Positions 63,951 through 64,000 of a stretch of DNA of 64,000 bases are shown piece after piece. Every line of letters starts with the position of its first letter. The stretch's first letter is position 1. Position numbers and translations under genes: made by a program. Where the stretch lies: contig NZ_KB892291.1 in assembly GCF_000373745.1 (NCBI RefSeq), positions 6,453 to 70,452 on the forward strand. Direction: 5' to 3'. This DNA comes from Oligella ureolytica DSM 18253 (GTDB taxonomy: Bacteria; Pseudomonadota; Gammaproteobacteria; Burkholderiales; Burkholderiaceae_B). The notes under the pieces were generated by a model. The model did no database searches and was not told where the DNA came from. It saw nothing but the letters and a program-made list of their open reading frames with translations.

Positions 63951-64000
63951 ACTAACAACAACTTGATTTGACACGGTCACTCCTCTTCAATGACGTACTG

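Noticed and set aside
1-64000. tRNA, rRNA, 4.5S RNA, tmRNA, CRISPR or insertion sequences
   Set aside because: None could be recognised by eye in the intergenic regions; weak stem-loops found were explained by terminators.

Overview
The window looks like a chromosomal segment of a moderately AT-rich betaproteobacterium, most likely Burkholderiales/Alcaligenaceae (Oligella-, Pelistega- or Taylorella-like). This is inferred from gene content and order: hpf-ptsN-hprK-rapZ; rsmI divergent from yraN-diaA-dolP; argB next to a pyrimidine 5'-nucleotidase; a MutT-ThiE fusion; PEP carboxylase with ilvD and ispB. No database search was possible. No rRNA, tRNA, CRISPR array, insertion sequence or prophage was seen.

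Layout. (1) 1-13.3 kb, minus strand: a two-partner secretion pair. The transporter gene tpsB lies upstream of a giant exoprotein gene tpsA that runs off the left edge with at least 3,840 codons in the window. It has an extended signal peptide, a TPS domain, a long FHA-1 repeat field, a Cys/Tyr-rich middle and an FHA-2 region, which is the layout of CdiA-type contact-dependent inhibition proteins. The toxin tip and any immunity gene lie outside the window. (2) 13.5-19.5 kb, minus: ppc, ilvD, ispB. (3) 19.7-23.5 kb, plus: a DUF815 ATPase, MutT-ThiE, then nnrS and an NsrR-family Rrf2 regulator behind a promoter whose -10 lies inside a palindrome. This is a nitric-oxide-responsive unit. (4) 23.6-30.7 kb, minus: gcvT-gcvH-gcvP-dadA plus a YkvI-type transporter, a glycine/amino-acid catabolic cluster. 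(5) 31-45 kb: an orphan GrlR-like protein, a BaiN-like flavoprotein, an Orn/Lys/Arg decarboxylase, dcd, a very large tamB, tamA and the Fe-S carrier apbC. (6) 45-53.4 kb: a small membrane protein, metG, trmB, pip, kbp, ffh, ypjD, a PP0621-family protein and ampD. (7) 53.4-57.9 kb: two tandem tiny LuxR-type HTH proteins, an AT-rich control region, then hpf-ptsN-hprK-rapZ-rlpA. (8) 58-64 kb: rsmI, yraN, diaA, dolP, a TlpA-like thioredoxin, argB, a HAD nucleotidase and dsbC.

Envelope biogenesis is a recurring theme: a TPS system, TamAB, RlpA, DolP, AmpD, DsbC and a TlpA-like protein. The features that best repay a second look are: TamB, whose internal ~450-residue unit appears to be present three times and so explains its 2,056-residue length; the NsrR-like regulator, with about 26 extra residues between its first and second cluster cysteines; the pair of HTH-only LuxR proteins where rpoN would be expected next to hpf; the structured leader before gcvP; the intrinsic-terminator-like hairpin that ends 15 bases before metG; and the orphan GrlR-like protein.
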